Shown: positions 11,971-21,734 of the stretch, one piece after another | How the letters are laid out: every line of letters begins with the position of its first letter | How positions within the stretch are numbered: position 1 is the first letter of the stretch | From: Diploptera punctata | Taxonomy: Eukaryota; Arthropoda; Insecta; Blattodea; Blaberidae | Length of the DNA: 64,000 nt | Reading direction: 5' to 3' | Assembly: GCA_030220185.1 (NCBI GenBank) | Contig: JASPKZ010010239.1 | Coordinates: forward strand, 631,001 to 695,000 | Translations under genes and position numbers: made by a program | Notes under the pieces: generated by a model | What the model was told of the DNA's origin: nothing | The model's input: the letters and a program-made list of their open reading frames with translations, nothing else | Databases searched by the model: none

Positions 11971-13003
11971 ATGGCGACTCCGCAGATGAAAGCGCAAGCT
12001 GTTTGTGGTATGCGGAGTTTAAATCAATCATTAGAGTTCAAAGGGAGTTCCGGCGTGTGTTTAACCGTGATGCTCCAACTGCTAGAAGCATAAAGAAGTG
12101 GCGTGATACATTATTAGCTACAGGATCTGTGTTGAAGAAGCATGGTGGTGGTCGCAGAGCATCCGATGAAATGGTAGCAAATGTTCAAGCCGCATTTGAG
12201 CGGCCCCCGGAAGTCATTAAGAAGAGCTTCGCGGGAACTTCAAATACCAAAATCGACATTACAACGGATTGTCCACAAACGCCTCAAACTGCACGCATAT
12301 AAAGTGCAGTTAGTGCAACGTCTGGAGCCGAATGACATGCCGAAACGAGTGGAATTCGCCAATACGATGCTGGACCGTCTCGGCGCTGATCCTGACTTCA
12401 TGACCAAGATTTTCTTCTCGGACGAAGCCACTTTCCATTTGTCAGGCAAGGTAAACCGGCATAATGTGCGGATCTGGGGATCGGAGAATCCTCACGCTAT
12501 TCAAGAGCATGTTCGTGATAGTCCGAAGATGAATGTTTGGTGCAGTTTGTCACATAATAAGGTCATTGGACCGTTTTTCTTCGCCGAGAAAAACTGTTCG
12601 TGGTACCACATATCTTGACATGCTGGAGCAGTTCTTCTTTCCACAAATTGAACAACTGCAGCCTAACATCGTTTTCCAGCAAGATGGTGCTCCTCCCCAC
12701 TGGTCCAATGAAGTTCGTACGACTTTGGACAACATTTTCCCTGGCCGTTGGATTGGTAGGGGAGGACCAATCGCGTGGCCCCCGAGATCTCCCGATTTAA
12801 CACCACTGGATTTCTTTCTCTGGGGCTATGTCAAAGATAAAGTTTACACCACCCCAGTCAAAGACCTTCGTGATCTTCGTGAGCGCATCATAGAGGCTAT
12901 TGAGAACATTCCAGAAGACATACTCCAACGTACTTGGCAAGAAATTGTTCATCGCTTTGATATCGTCACAGTGACTGCTGGGGCTCATATAGAGATGTGG
13001 TGA
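11971..13003 (+). pseudogene. mariner-type transposase, DD41D, three frameshifts
   Basis: Transposases of this superfamily cut and paste their own element. The gene starts at the ATG at 11971 (MATPQMKAQ) and ends with TGA at 13001. An N-terminal helix-turn-helix region of the DUF4817 kind (WYAEFKSIIRVQREF...SIKKW) is followed by an RNase H-like catalytic core. The three acidic residues lie in FFSDEATF, FQQDGAPPH and SPDLTPLDFFLWG. Exactly 41 residues separate the second and third aspartates, which is the DD41D signature rather than the DD34D of classic mariner. Frame changes occur near 11997, near 12205 (in a C-rich run) and near 12590 (in an A run). No single frame therefore encodes the whole protein, although nearly every residue is still readable, which implies recent inactivation. 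Confidence 0.93.
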
Positions 13004-13014
13004 TCTGGATATCA

Positions 13015-13122
13015 AAACTTGGTGAGTTTTTCTGTAATATGAACGTTGTTTTAAGTTTCTATCTTCAACCGTTTGCCAGTAACAAGCAATTGAAATTAGG
13101 TCCATTCGAGCGGTCCACCCTG
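13015..13122 (-). repeat. right terminal inverted repeat of the mariner element
   Basis: Mirror of 11799-11906, ending GGTCCACCCTG next to TA. It begins 12 bases after the transposase stop codon. Confidence 0.95.
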
Positions 13123-13139
13123 TATTGTATTTAAAGTTC

Positions 13140-14110
13140 TTTGAGTTTAGGCACATCCACTCCTTTGTTAGGAGTTACCAGACCAAGGTAATGTAGATAC
13201 GAATATTTACTTACTTACTTACTTACTTACTTACTCACTGGCACTATCGAACCCGTAGGTTCATGACCGCACGGACATAAGCTCTCCATACATCCCTATC
13301 CTGAGCTAATGCTTTCCAATCATTCCCTGTATAATCTACTTCCCTCAAATCATAGTTAATGTTATTCTCCCACCTCATTCTTGGTCTACCAACTGGTCGT
13401 TTTCCCTCTGGCTTTCCTACAAGAAGCTTCCATGCAAGTCTTTCATTTCCCATACGTGCAACATGTCCTGCACATCGCAGTCTACGAGACTTAACTGTTC
13501 TTATTATATCTGGCTTCCTATAAAGACCATGTAGTTCATTATTATTTAGTCTTCTCCATTCACCTGTCTGTTCATCTCTCTTTGGTCCAAAAATTTTCCT
13601 AAGTACTTTATTCTCAAATACTTGTAATCTCCTTTCCTCTCTTAAAGTAAGAGTCCATGTTTCGCACCCATATAATATAACTGGTAGAATAATAGTTTTA
13701 TATATTTTCAGTTTAACGTTTTTTGAAAGGAGTTGGGGCATCAAGAGTCTCTGCAATGCATAATAGCACACATTTCCAGAATTGAGCCTATGTTTAATTT
13801 CTTTGTGCATCTCATTCCTATTTGTGATTATTGTTCCTAGGTATTTGAATTCAGCCACTTCCTCAAAATTTCCCTCATTTGTCATTAGCTGTCCATTTCC
13901 ATTATTTAATGAATTTCTACGTGTGACCATATATTTAGTTTTATTGAGATACGAATATTTTCCTACATATATCGTGAGTGAAAAGTGGTCAGCATACCGA
14001 CCCAATGAGAAATATAATAGGTAACTAAATTAATGTTTGGATGATGAGGTTAGGTAAATGTTGCTTAGTGGACTTGTTTTAGTGTTAACGTTCTTTTACC
14101 GGCCTAAAAA
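13140..14110 (-). mobile_element. SINE-F copy interrupted by a LINE
   Basis: The part at 13150-13195 (CTCCTTTGTTAGGAGTTACC) matches 6570-6600. The rest resumes after the LINE at 13961 (GTGGTCAGCATACCGAC, then GGTAACTAA) and reaches CCGGCCTAAAAATCTTCAG near 14105, as in the copy at 6536-6912. The LINE-a at 13209-13947 with its 13-bp TSD lies between the two halves. Confidence 0.6.
13209..13947 (-). mobile_element. LINE-a, young 5'-truncated insertion
   Basis: The best-preserved LINE-a piece. A single open frame at 13244-14005 covers the reverse transcriptase thumb/C-terminal part, with KYLGTIITNRNEMHKEIKHR, GCETWTLTLREERRL, IFGPKRDEQTGEW, GHVARM and RPVGRPRMRWENNINYD. Its last residues at the 5' side run into flanking DNA. 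The 3' end is GATAGTGCCAGTGAG plus six (GTAA) units. An exact 13-bp TSD, GATACGAATATTT, lies at 13196-13208 and 13948-13960. Dead by truncation, but otherwise nearly undecayed. Confidence 0.95.
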
Positions 14111-14468
14111 TCTTCAGATTCGGGACCCGCGGCCACAATAATGTAAAGATTTTATAAAATTATTAATTTTCTTTCGACGTTACATATTTACATAATTATA
14201 AATAATCAAATTTAAATATTCATATCAATATACTATTACACATCCAAGTTGAGTGTTCACGGGCGGAGGGGAAAAGTTTTAGCGCTAGTGTTGCCGATCT
14301 ACTGAATCTGTGGAAGGGATTAGGAGAAAACTGTACATCCGATCACGTATTGAAATTTTTCAACTTCAAATATGGGGGGGGGAGAATCCCTAAACACGTG
14401 TGAAAGATCTTAACATGGTTGTCAAATTAGTCATTTAAGCACTGAACGCTCAAGCGGTCGGATCATTT
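14111..14468. other. no gene seen
   Basis: AT-rich DNA with a poly-G run near 14377. The 14416-14468 part resembles 15881-15930 (GGTTGTCAAATTAGTCATT against GGTTGTCAAGTTAGTCATT), so a short repeat flanks the next element on both sides. Confidence 0.45.
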
Positions 14469-14546
14469 AAAATCACAGTAATGTTGAGTGATTCCGGGTT
14501 ATGTGGCCGTGGTCCATAGTTGGTGTTGATACCAGACGTTTCGCCC

Positions 14547-15060
14547 TCAACTGCGGAGGGCATCTTCAGTGGCGAGTGCTTCTAGGCGTGTTTCCTGGTC
14601 GGAAGATCTACTTAGAGTGAGCGTTGTGGACGTAGAGGACGTTGTATTAGTGGTGGGTGCAGGGTGGGTGGGCGTGGCTCTTGCTGATTGGCTAATGGTC
14701 GTCTCCTTGTTGTCACTGGTGTTAATGCATTTATTTTCTAGTGTATGAAACCAGGCCTTAGACAGTTTGATACCTTCCTCTTTTCTGTTAATATTTCCCT
14801 TATGCTTTTGTATTTCTATAGCCTCTCGGTATAATCTAGGGAAATAGTAGGAAGTTGTGGCTAAAACTTGTGTATCGTCGAATAGAATCTGATGTCCATT
14901 CATAATGGCATGTTCTGCTGCAGCTGATTTATCCATTTCTCCTTGTCTGCAGTTTCTTTTTATGTTCTGATAAACGGGTCGCTATACTTCTTTTCGTGGT
15001 CCCTATATATGATTTACCACACGAACAAGGAAGTCGATATACGCCGCAAGTGGAGAGAGG
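14547..15060 (-). pseudogene. Penelope-like GIY-YIG endonuclease region, left arm
   Basis: Read on the minus strand from about 15060: the GVYRLPCSCGKSYIG core (GIY-YIG pair), then the TKRSIATRLSEH segment with its conserved arginine. After NCRQGEMDKSAAAEHAI comes RLYREAIEIQKH with the likely catalytic glutamate. An extra A in the A run near 14955 shifts the frame between the core and the rest. The open frame from 14936 down to 14547 is otherwise intact and ends with a Thr/Ser-rich tail. Confidence 0.85.
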
Positions 15061-15139
15061 TGGCCGAGGATCCTTAGCTGAGCGAGTACAGACCTACAAG
15101 AAAAATAGAAGACTGCCTTCGTTCAGCTAAGGATCCTCG

Positions 15140-15655
15140 GCCACCTCTCTCCACTTGCGGCGTATATCAACTTCCTTGTTCGTGTGGTAAATCATATATA
15201 GGGACCACGAAAAGAAGTATAGCGACCCGTTTATCAGAACATAAAAGAAACTGCAGACAAGGAGAAATGGATAAATCAGCTGCAGCAGAACATGCCATCA
15301 TGAATTGACACCAGATTCTATTCGACGATACACAAGTTTTAGCCACAACTTCCTACTATTTCCCTAGATTATACCGAGAGGCTATAGAAATACAAAAGCA
15401 TAAGGGGAAATATTAACAGAAAAGAGGAAGGTATCAAACTGTCTAAGGCCTGGTTTCATACACTAGAAAATAAATGCATTAACACCAGTGACAACAAGGA
15501 GACGACCATTAGCCAATCAGCAAGAGCCACGCCCACCCACCCTGCACCCACCACTAATACAATGTCCTCTACGTCCACAACGCTCACTCTAAGTAGATCT
15601 TCCGACCAGGAAACACGCCTAGAAGCACTCGCCACTGAAGATGCCCTCCGCAGTT
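15140..15655 (+). pseudogene. Penelope-like GIY-YIG endonuclease region, right arm
   Basis: Nearly the same protein as the left arm but broken elsewhere. GVYQLPCSCGKSYIG and TRLSEHKRNC are in one frame, then AATTGA gives a stop after HAIMN near 15306. A run of four G (about 15403-15406) shifts the frame in QKHKG. The two arms are therefore independently damaged copies of one source. Confidence 0.85.
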
Positions 15656-15771
15656 GAGGGCGAAACGTCTGGTATCAACACCAAGTATGGACCACGGCCA
15701 CATAACCCGGAATCACTCAACATTATGATTACCGGCCGTGAAAGCCTGCATTCAACTATAAAATCACAGTA

Positions 15772-16065
15772 TTTGTCGTCTCTCCATTACCAGCCTGACA
15801 ATAAATCACAAGTGGCAACATGCAATGAGAAGGGTAAGGAAGGGACAGCTCATTCATAGGCGCAACCCCAAAAGTAACAGGGTTGTCAAGTTAGTCATTC
15901 TGCCACTGACCACGCAGAACGACGGATAATTAAAATACATAGTATGTGTCAGCTCTCTACCTGCCAATCAAACAACATAATTCAAAGGACAAAAGTGGCA
16001 ACATAGTAAGAAATAGAAAGAGAAAGGCAGTTTGTTAGTTAACATATTTTCCGCCTGCACAAAAC
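15772..16065. other. no gene seen; short local repeats
   Basis: Contains AAATCACA...AGTGGCAACAT (about 15806-15823) and a similar CAAAAGTGGCAACAT near 15982-15997. A block at 15881-15945 resembles 14416-14480. No coding signal. Confidence 0.45.
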
Positions 16066-16108
16066 ACTACTACTACTACTACTACTGCTAATAATAATAA
16101 TAATAATA

Positions 16109-16154
<46 letters not shown>

Positions 16155-16230
16155 ACTAAAAATAATAATAATAATAACAAAACTAATAATAATAGTAATA
16201 GCAATAATAATAATAATATTAATAATAATA
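16066..16230. repeat. (ACT)n and (AAT)n microsatellite cluster
   Basis: ACTACT for about 20 bases, then AAT/ATA runs broken by CAAAACTAA. The poly-Ile/Val minus-strand open frame is an artefact. Confidence 0.93.
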
Positions 16231-16605
16231 TGACATTTCGAAATCCACGAAATCAATAAACAGAATGATAATAGTGTAAGAATACAGAATAGAACAACTG
16301 TCAAGATAAGAAAAATATAGGTATTTATAGGGATTCTTAGAGATCTCATACCCGTAGCATTGGGATTTAGGTGTGAGAACATAAACTCAAGGAATTTATA
16401 AGCTCGGAAATACAGTGTGAATTCAATCCATACAGAAACGGAGTACGGGATTTTGCTTTGCAATACCGGAATCTTATTTTAGTTTTCTACAGTGAGCCTT
16501 AAGGGCCTATTCCTAATCAAGTTCCATTGTATTGCATAGAAGAATGTAACAGTTAAACCCATAACATTACTTTAACGACGAAAACATTTACACACACACA
16601 CATAT

Positions 16606-16760
16606 ATATATTATTTAAAGAAAATTCAACGCCTGAACCGGGATTTGAACCCGAGAGCTCTAACGTTTGACCTATACATTAATGAGATACAATCTTCTCC
16701 ATTTAGGTACCCAGTGCAAAAATTGATATTTTTTTCTTATATACAATTCTCTATCACACG
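16606..16760 (-). mobile_element. tRNA-like SINE head or tRNA relic
   Basis: The minus strand shows GTCAAACGTTAGAGCTC followed by the B box GGGTTCAAATCCCGG and TTCAGGCG. The body is too diverged to assign, but the 43605-43700 relic has the same layout (CTGAACCTGGATTTAAACTC). Confidence 0.4.
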
Positions 16761-16834
16761 AGGCAGCGGGATATCTTTCGCAATGTCATCTTATGGCTTC
16801 TATAACAAGAAATCATAAAATGGATATATATATT

Positions 16835-17146
16835 CCACCGCTGTGGTCTCGAGGTACCGTGCTACCTTCATACACAGCGGTCCCGGGTTCGATCCCCGGT
16901 CGGGACTGACTCCTGAATGAGGTTTCTTTCGGAGTTTTTCTTCACCTGTAAGACAAAATGTCAGGAAGCTTACGGCCGAACGGTCTCCGAAAACTATCCG
17001 GCTATTATCATCATCCTTACCATCTTCCGTCACCGGTGAGGAAAGCAACGGGAAGCTACCATACTTATAATTCCCTAGTAAAGCTGCAAAGCAAAGCACG
17101 AAAATACTATGATTGCAGTGAAAGACCCCTCGAGCAGAATTACTAT

Positions 17147-17150
<4 letters not shown>
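16835..17150 (+). mobile_element. SINE-A, full length
   Basis: Head CCACCGCTGTGGTCTCGAGG and B box GGTTCGATCCCC, with the usual centre and 3' end TTACTATGGATATATA. Both sides read TGGATATATATAT, so the target was a TA-rich site and the exact TSD limits are ambiguous. Confidence 0.88.

Positions 17151-17181
<31 letters not shown>
17147..17181. repeat. (TA)n microsatellite at a SINE 3' end
   Basis: TA run directly continuing the SINE tail. It is likely expanded from the TA-rich TSD. Confidence 0.9.
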
Positions 17182-17184
<3 letters not shown>

Positions 17185-17724
17185 TAAAATACTATAAGTT
17201 TGGTACACTTGTAAATATATTAAAAACAGGGAATGTATGGGATTTATTGAATTTAAATTTGGTTTCTGAAACTTATAGACAATACTTTATCTTTAGCGAG
17301 TGGAAGAAAGTAATTTTCTATTTTGAGGCCATTATTTACAAGAATGCCTCCCTGGGAGGATTAGCTATTAAACTAACGTTTTTTATTAATCATTCAGCTT
17401 CAGTTACGTAATCATGCTACTTATGAACATATATAACAGTATATGGGATTATTCAAATTTAGTTATATAAGCGTTATATAAATAATTTGAAATTTATGTT
17501 TTTTTATTTGGTAGAAGAAAAATATTTTACTCCTTCCAATCCAACAAATGGTTTATGGTAGTGAGAATCGGGCCATTAACAGATCACAAGGGAAAAAAAT
17601 AAGAAAATAAAAATTTGAAGAGGAACAACCTGTTATACACTTACTGAGCAGGAAACATTTTACGGTTACGGGCAACAATTGTATATTTTCAATGTAATAG
17701 AAAAAAATGAAAAACATAATAGTA
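17182..17724. other. no gene seen
   Basis: AT-rich DNA. The open frame at 17109-17411 begins in the TA microsatellite and has no recognisable domain. Confidence 0.45.
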
Positions 17725-17872
17725 TATTATAATGCGAGATTGGGAAAAGTTTCTATACAAGCGAGGATATGATTAAAATCCGAGAGATAGCCAGGTTTTA
17801 ATTTCCGAGATTCTGTAAAACACTTCACAAACGTGCGTTGTACATTATTTTCTGCGTGATGCTGTATTCAAA
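17725..17872 (+). repeat. dispersed hairpin repeat, copy 1
   Basis: GCGAGATTGGGAAAAG...CGAGAGATAGCCAGG...TTCTGTAAAACACTTCAC matches 50920-51058. The unit is an imperfect dyad: an arm reading GAAGTGGTTTTACAGAA (clearest in copy 2) mirrors TTCTGTAAAACACTTC around GCGAGCGATAGCGAG. It could be a small foldback element. Confidence 0.6.
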
Positions 17873-18651
17873 ATAATAAATAATAATAAAATAATAACAT
17901 CTTTGTTGGAAATATTTTCGTTCATTATAAACAACTGATTAACGTTAACAGTGAGGCCAATGTTTATACGGTAAATTCCGAAAAAAATTAGTTGAGACTA
18001 CAGGAGGCTATGGCACCAATCAGTTATAAAATGACGGCAAGTACGAATTTATTGTTTTAAATAGATTTCAGTTCATTTAAAATACAGTGATTTGCTTCGT
18101 ATAATGTATATTAACACTACATTTTGGATATATTTCTGTATATACATTGTACGTAGTATACATAAAAGGCAGTGGTTTTAGTTCCCGCATGAGGTAGGTA
18201 ATATGTAATATTACAGTATAGTTATTTAGGCTGGCAACCCCAAAATTTAGGAAATTGAACTTTCAATCATGGTCGCCATTGCTGTAAGTAAGACAGAACT
18301 CACTACCTTGTGGAGAAGATACCGGTAATGGATGGAACAATATAATGATGGAAATAATAGGCTATCAAAGTTATTACTGTATAATCCAGAAGGAAATGGA
18401 ACTTGATGAAGATCTAGAAAAATTGAAGATTGTTATAAAACTTCCTAATGTCGGAATACCAACATGTCTAGACCAGCCTTGCATGAAATTTTATCTTATG
18501 AAATATAATGTTACTAGCCCTTCATAAAGAATCTAAAACATTAATTGAATACTTGAATATTGTAACATTTATCTTTATCTCATAATTTTCCATTATTCGA
18601 TAATTTTTTAGGATTATTCCCGTATGCATTTACCAGTACTGGAATTATAAG
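17873..18651. other. no gene seen
   Basis: AT-rich. The 60-residue open frame at 18345-18527 shows nothing I recognise. The last bases hold the 8-bp TSD of the hAT remnant. Confidence 0.45.
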
Positions 18652-18999
18652 TAGAGACCGGATTATGTGCAACATAACAAGCTAGAAATATGCATGCATA
18701 TATGCATGAAAAATGTCAATATATGCAATACCACTGATAAATGATAAATTATATCAATCAGTATCAGGCACAAGTATTGTCCACAAATGAAAATATTCTA
18801 CATTTTGTTACTATTGTAAACAGAAACGATCAGCTACTATTCCAAATGTTCGGTAGTATGGTTGTGTCTTCGATCGCTCAAAATAATTTCATAAATAGAA
18901 GGACAGTTCTATGTCAAATGAAGTAACTGGGCAGTATTTGAAGTTGGGTGCTATTCTGGCACTTATTATTTCTTGCAAAAGCTCGCCTGTCTCATTTAT

Positions 19000-19461
19000 C
19001 ATCATCATCATGAACAACAAGGATTAAGCCCAATGGCCTGTTCCGATCTCATTATAGGTCGAATTGGTCCTTCCGTCTCTTCAATGGTCTTCCCAACATT
19101 CTTCTCCCTTTTGGTTTATAATTATACAGTCTTCTTGGCATGCGCTGTTCATTCATTCGTAATACGTGCTGAAGATAAGCATTTTGATAATATTTTATTA
19201 TTTCACAGAGATTAAATATATTAAGTTCTGTTCTTATATCTTCATTTTTCTTTCTATCGGTCCTTTGGTATCCTGCTATTGCTCTCAATATCTTCGTTTC
19301 AGCAGCCTCTATTTGCTTACTATCTGCCTTTGTTAATGTCCAGGTTTCACATCCATAGATAAGAGATGGAACTGCCAATACTTTGTAAAACTTCAAAATA
19401 GTTTCTTTTCTAGTCTTATTCAATAAACTGCGTTTAATTGTGCCACATAGATAATTGAATC
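19000..19461 (-). mobile_element. LINE-b, 5'-truncated, nested in the hAT remnant
   Basis: A 138-residue open frame (19052-19468) gives the reverse transcriptase C-terminal region, with LIYGCETWTLTKADSKQIE, RTDRKKNEDIRTELNIF and GRRMLGRPLKRRKD. The 3' end has an (ATG)n-type tail (CATCATCATCATGAAC on the plus strand). An exact 11-bp TSD, GTCTCATTTAT, lies at 18989-18999 and 19462-19472. Confidence 0.93.
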
Positions 19462-19487
19462 GTCTCATTTATAAAACTATTAATTTG

Positions 19488-19760
19488 TCACAATGGTTCA
19501 AAGTCTGGGTTATAGTTCATAATATTTTCAAACTTTTCCTTAAGTTTGCTTGGAAATACCTCTGGCAATAAGGAGTTCACTTTACGGATTATATCTATTA
19601 ACTGAATAGAATCAATCAACGGCAAACCTTGAGTTTCAAGCTTTTTAATAGTTGCAGGAATATGAAAAAAAAAATGAGTGTTAATCATATCAAAGTTTTT
19701 TTAATACTGGAATCGTTAAATCCTTCCTTGCACTGAAACTGTCAAAGCCTCTGCACTATC
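19488..19760 (-). pseudogene. possible hAT-type transposase C-terminal fragment
   Basis: The 66-residue frame reads IKKLETQGLPLIDSIQLID...KLKEKFENIMNYNPDF. This resembles, from memory, C-terminal helices of insect hAT-like proteins with the pattern K-L-E-x-x-G-L-x-L-x-x-S. No zinc finger or catalytic residues are visible. Its position inside hAT-like ends supports the call. The weak point is that I cannot run a database comparison. Confidence 0.4.
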
Positions 19761-20115
19761 GAAATCGTTTACTGCACTTTTGATGACCTCGAAATGTTCA
19801 TTGTAAAAGAACACACATTTTAAAAATGTTATAAATGTAGCACGAAAATATGCGTTATCACTAGTTTTTGGTTAGGATATGCAATAACAGGTGAAAAAGG
19901 TCAAAATATGCACATGCAAATGGATATAACACGGTCTTTAATTATATGTATGTATCTTCATATACAGCTGGGTAAATGTAATAAAGAACAAAGAATGAAA
20001 AATTGCACTTGAGGACTGAAGTGGATGAGTAAGTACAATATTATCATAAACACATTTTAATTGTGTTGATATGTGGCATTTTACGTACCGGTATATGTTG
20101 TCTATCAAAAAGGTG

Positions 20116-20798
20116 TCCCGCGCTGTAGCCTATCCCTTAGCGCAGATTTATGGGACTTTCGCTGATTCGGGTCTTCTTTGGGGGAGATATGTTATCATTG
20201 TCATCATCATCATCATCATAGTACATTCACGAATTTAGGCCATCCAGAAGTCTTTTGAGTGGACGTACTGGTCTTCATCTTCCTGCAGGTTGATCTTCTG
20301 GATTTTTTCGTGTTGAGACTTGAAAGTAGTTATGAAGTTCCTTAGGACAGGTTACTGGCCCGACGCTAAGTAATCCAGTGGTAGGGCTGCTACCTTTTAG
20401 TCTCTGGACAGACATTAGGATACCGCATTTACTCAGTACCTGATGGAACGGTTATACCGCCGTGACTCGGTCCTCAGAGCCTCGTTTGTGGAAACGGGTT
20501 GTACCACGAGAAGGTGAGGATGGGAATTGGGTAGGAGAGGTTATACACACGTCACTACCCCTTACAACCTTTTCCATTGTATTTATGCCAATATGGGACC
20601 GGTGCTCACCCAGCACCGTGAGGCATTTGGATAGCTACAATAAGTAGCAAATCCAGGTTGAGAAAGCCAGCACGTCGGCTGGGGACGACTACATGTCACT
20701 CCTTCACTGGGTCTACCTCTGTGATTAACACATGTGGGCATGAGGCCAGCAGCCGGATGGCAGACCAAGGATCTTCTAGGCCTGTCGCGGCATGGAAT
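20116..20798 (-). mobile_element. unclassified 683-bp retroposon with 15-bp TSD
   Basis: Bounded by an exact 15-bp duplication, TCTATCAAAAAGGTG (20101-20115 and 20799-20813), which points to LINE-type target-primed insertion. The minus strand begins near ATGCCGCGACAGGCCTAG and GGCCTCATGCCCACATGTGT, and holds a (ATG)n run near the other end. The first ~100 bases resemble the 140-base insert at 53481-53622. No coding frame longer than 61 codons; both are unrecognised. Confidence 0.75.
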
Positions 20799-20813
20799 TC
20801 TATCAAAAAGGTG

Positions 20814-21253
20814 CGAAATTCATCAACCTTGTAAATAATTTAATGAAGTTCACTATGAAAGAAATTCTACTTGATATTGAGAAAAGAGTTGCGCATGCGT
20901 ATCATGCAAATTAAAACAGAATGGGGTGCGCTATCTTTATATCTTCCCTTCTCTACATTTTCCTGCTAATTGAACTCTGCTTTCCAGGTTCTTGTTAAAC
21001 CCATAACTTATACAACTTTCGTTACAACCTGATAAGACACAGCGTTCCCTTGCATTTCAAACAATTGAACTCTTCAAACCAAGATATAAATTCACACGAA
21101 ATATAAAAATTAAACATAATTATTAATATAGGATTGAACAAATTATATACGTAATTCGGGAAATAATTGCATTACTGGTCTCGCTGAAGCTCGGGCTCAA
21201 ACACGTCCTCGACTAGTAATGTACTACTTCCCTAGTTGTGTACATAACTGTAT
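20814..21253. other. no gene seen
   Basis: AT-rich flanking DNA with no domain or known repeat. Confidence 0.45.
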
Positions 21254-21266
21254 AATTAGAAAGTAA

Positions 21267-21574
21267 AAAGTAAAGTAAAGTATTCCCACTACAGGCCTCA
21301 GGAGGCCCTTGGGGTAGTGGGAGGTTAAGGCTCCCACTATTTCTAGACAATCGGCACTTGATGTCAGCCGGGGTGTCAGCCCTGCGTGACGGCCGCCTTT
21401 ACCCCAGAACAAACGTCTGATACTCATTTCAGTTAGAGGCTGAGTCGACCCCAGGGCCATAGTGCCGCCAGAAGGTTTGGGTCAGTTTAAAAATCCTGAT
21501 CCCACCGGGACTTGAACCCTCGACCTTCCGGCTTGTAGCGCAGAGCCTTAACCACTACGCTACGGCGTGCCCCC
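21267..21574 (-). mobile_element. SINE-G, full length
   Basis: The minus strand opens GGGGGCACGCCGTAGCGTAG with A-box TAGCGTAGTGGTTAAGGC and B box GGGTTCAAGTCCC. It runs through GGTCGACTCAGCCTCTAAC and ends in CCTGTAGTGGGAATAC. An exact 13-bp TSD, AATTAGAAAGTAA, lies at 21254-21266 and 21575-21587. A second clean copy is at 23901-24205. Confidence 0.95.
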
Positions 21575-21734
21575 AATTAGAAAGTAATGCGAATAATTTG
21601 TTAAGCATTGCCCATGTAAACACTTCCTTAAATTAGGTTATTTCATTGGACTCTTGTGTGTAATAAGTCTACTCTCCTTCTGAAGAATCCAAAGTAAACA
21701 GGTTCAAACGGTTTGGAATACATGATCTTTTTTA

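Larger units (their letters stand above)
11799..13122 (+). mobile_element. Tc1/mariner element, DD41D type, complete ends
   Basis: A 1,324-bp element bounded by TA dinucleotides (11797-11798 and 13123-13124), the standard Tc1/mariner target duplication. Its 108-bp TIRs (11799-11906 and 13015-13122) start CAGGGTGGACCGCTCG and differ at only one base that I can find. It holds a single transposase gene broken by frameshifts. Near-identical ends mean recent insertion, while the broken gene means this copy needs a helper transposase. Confidence 0.95.
14469..15771. mobile_element. Penelope-like element, inverted dimer with one TSD
   Basis: Two arms of about 600 bp point away from each other (head-to-head, with the 3' ends outermost). 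The left arm (14481-15081, minus) and the right arm (15122-15759, plus) are separated by 40 bases. The pair is flanked by an exact 12-bp repeat, AAAATCACAGTA (14469-14480 and 15760-15771), so it was inserted as one unit. Each arm holds only the C-terminal GIY-YIG endonuclease region; the reverse transcriptase part is missing. Inverted and tandem partial copies are known for Penelope-like elements. Confidence 0.88.
18652..19940. mobile_element. hAT-like DNA transposon remnant, split by a LINE
   Basis: Ends TAGAGACCGGATTATG (left) and, reverse complemented, TAAAGACCGTGTTATA (right) pair at about 12 of 16 positions. They are flanked by 8-bp sequences ATTATAAG (18644-18651) and ATTATATG (19941-19948), the TSD length typical of hAT. 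Both ends carry subterminal TATGCA motifs, several on each side. A 201-base minus-strand frame (19488-19688) may be leftover transposase. A LINE-b sits inside with its own TSD. Confidence 0.6.

Noticed and set aside
12240..13156. Minus-strand frames opposite the transposase
   Set aside because: Shadows of the transposase coding strand with no independent domain.
15065..15140. Hairpin terminator or cruciform regulatory site at the centre of the Penelope dimer
   Set aside because: The symmetry is explained by the two inverted arms meeting across a 40-base spacer.
16035..16463. 142-codon hydrophobic frame that looks like a membrane protein
   Set aside because: Most of it is the (AAT)n microsatellite read as Ile/Leu/Val.
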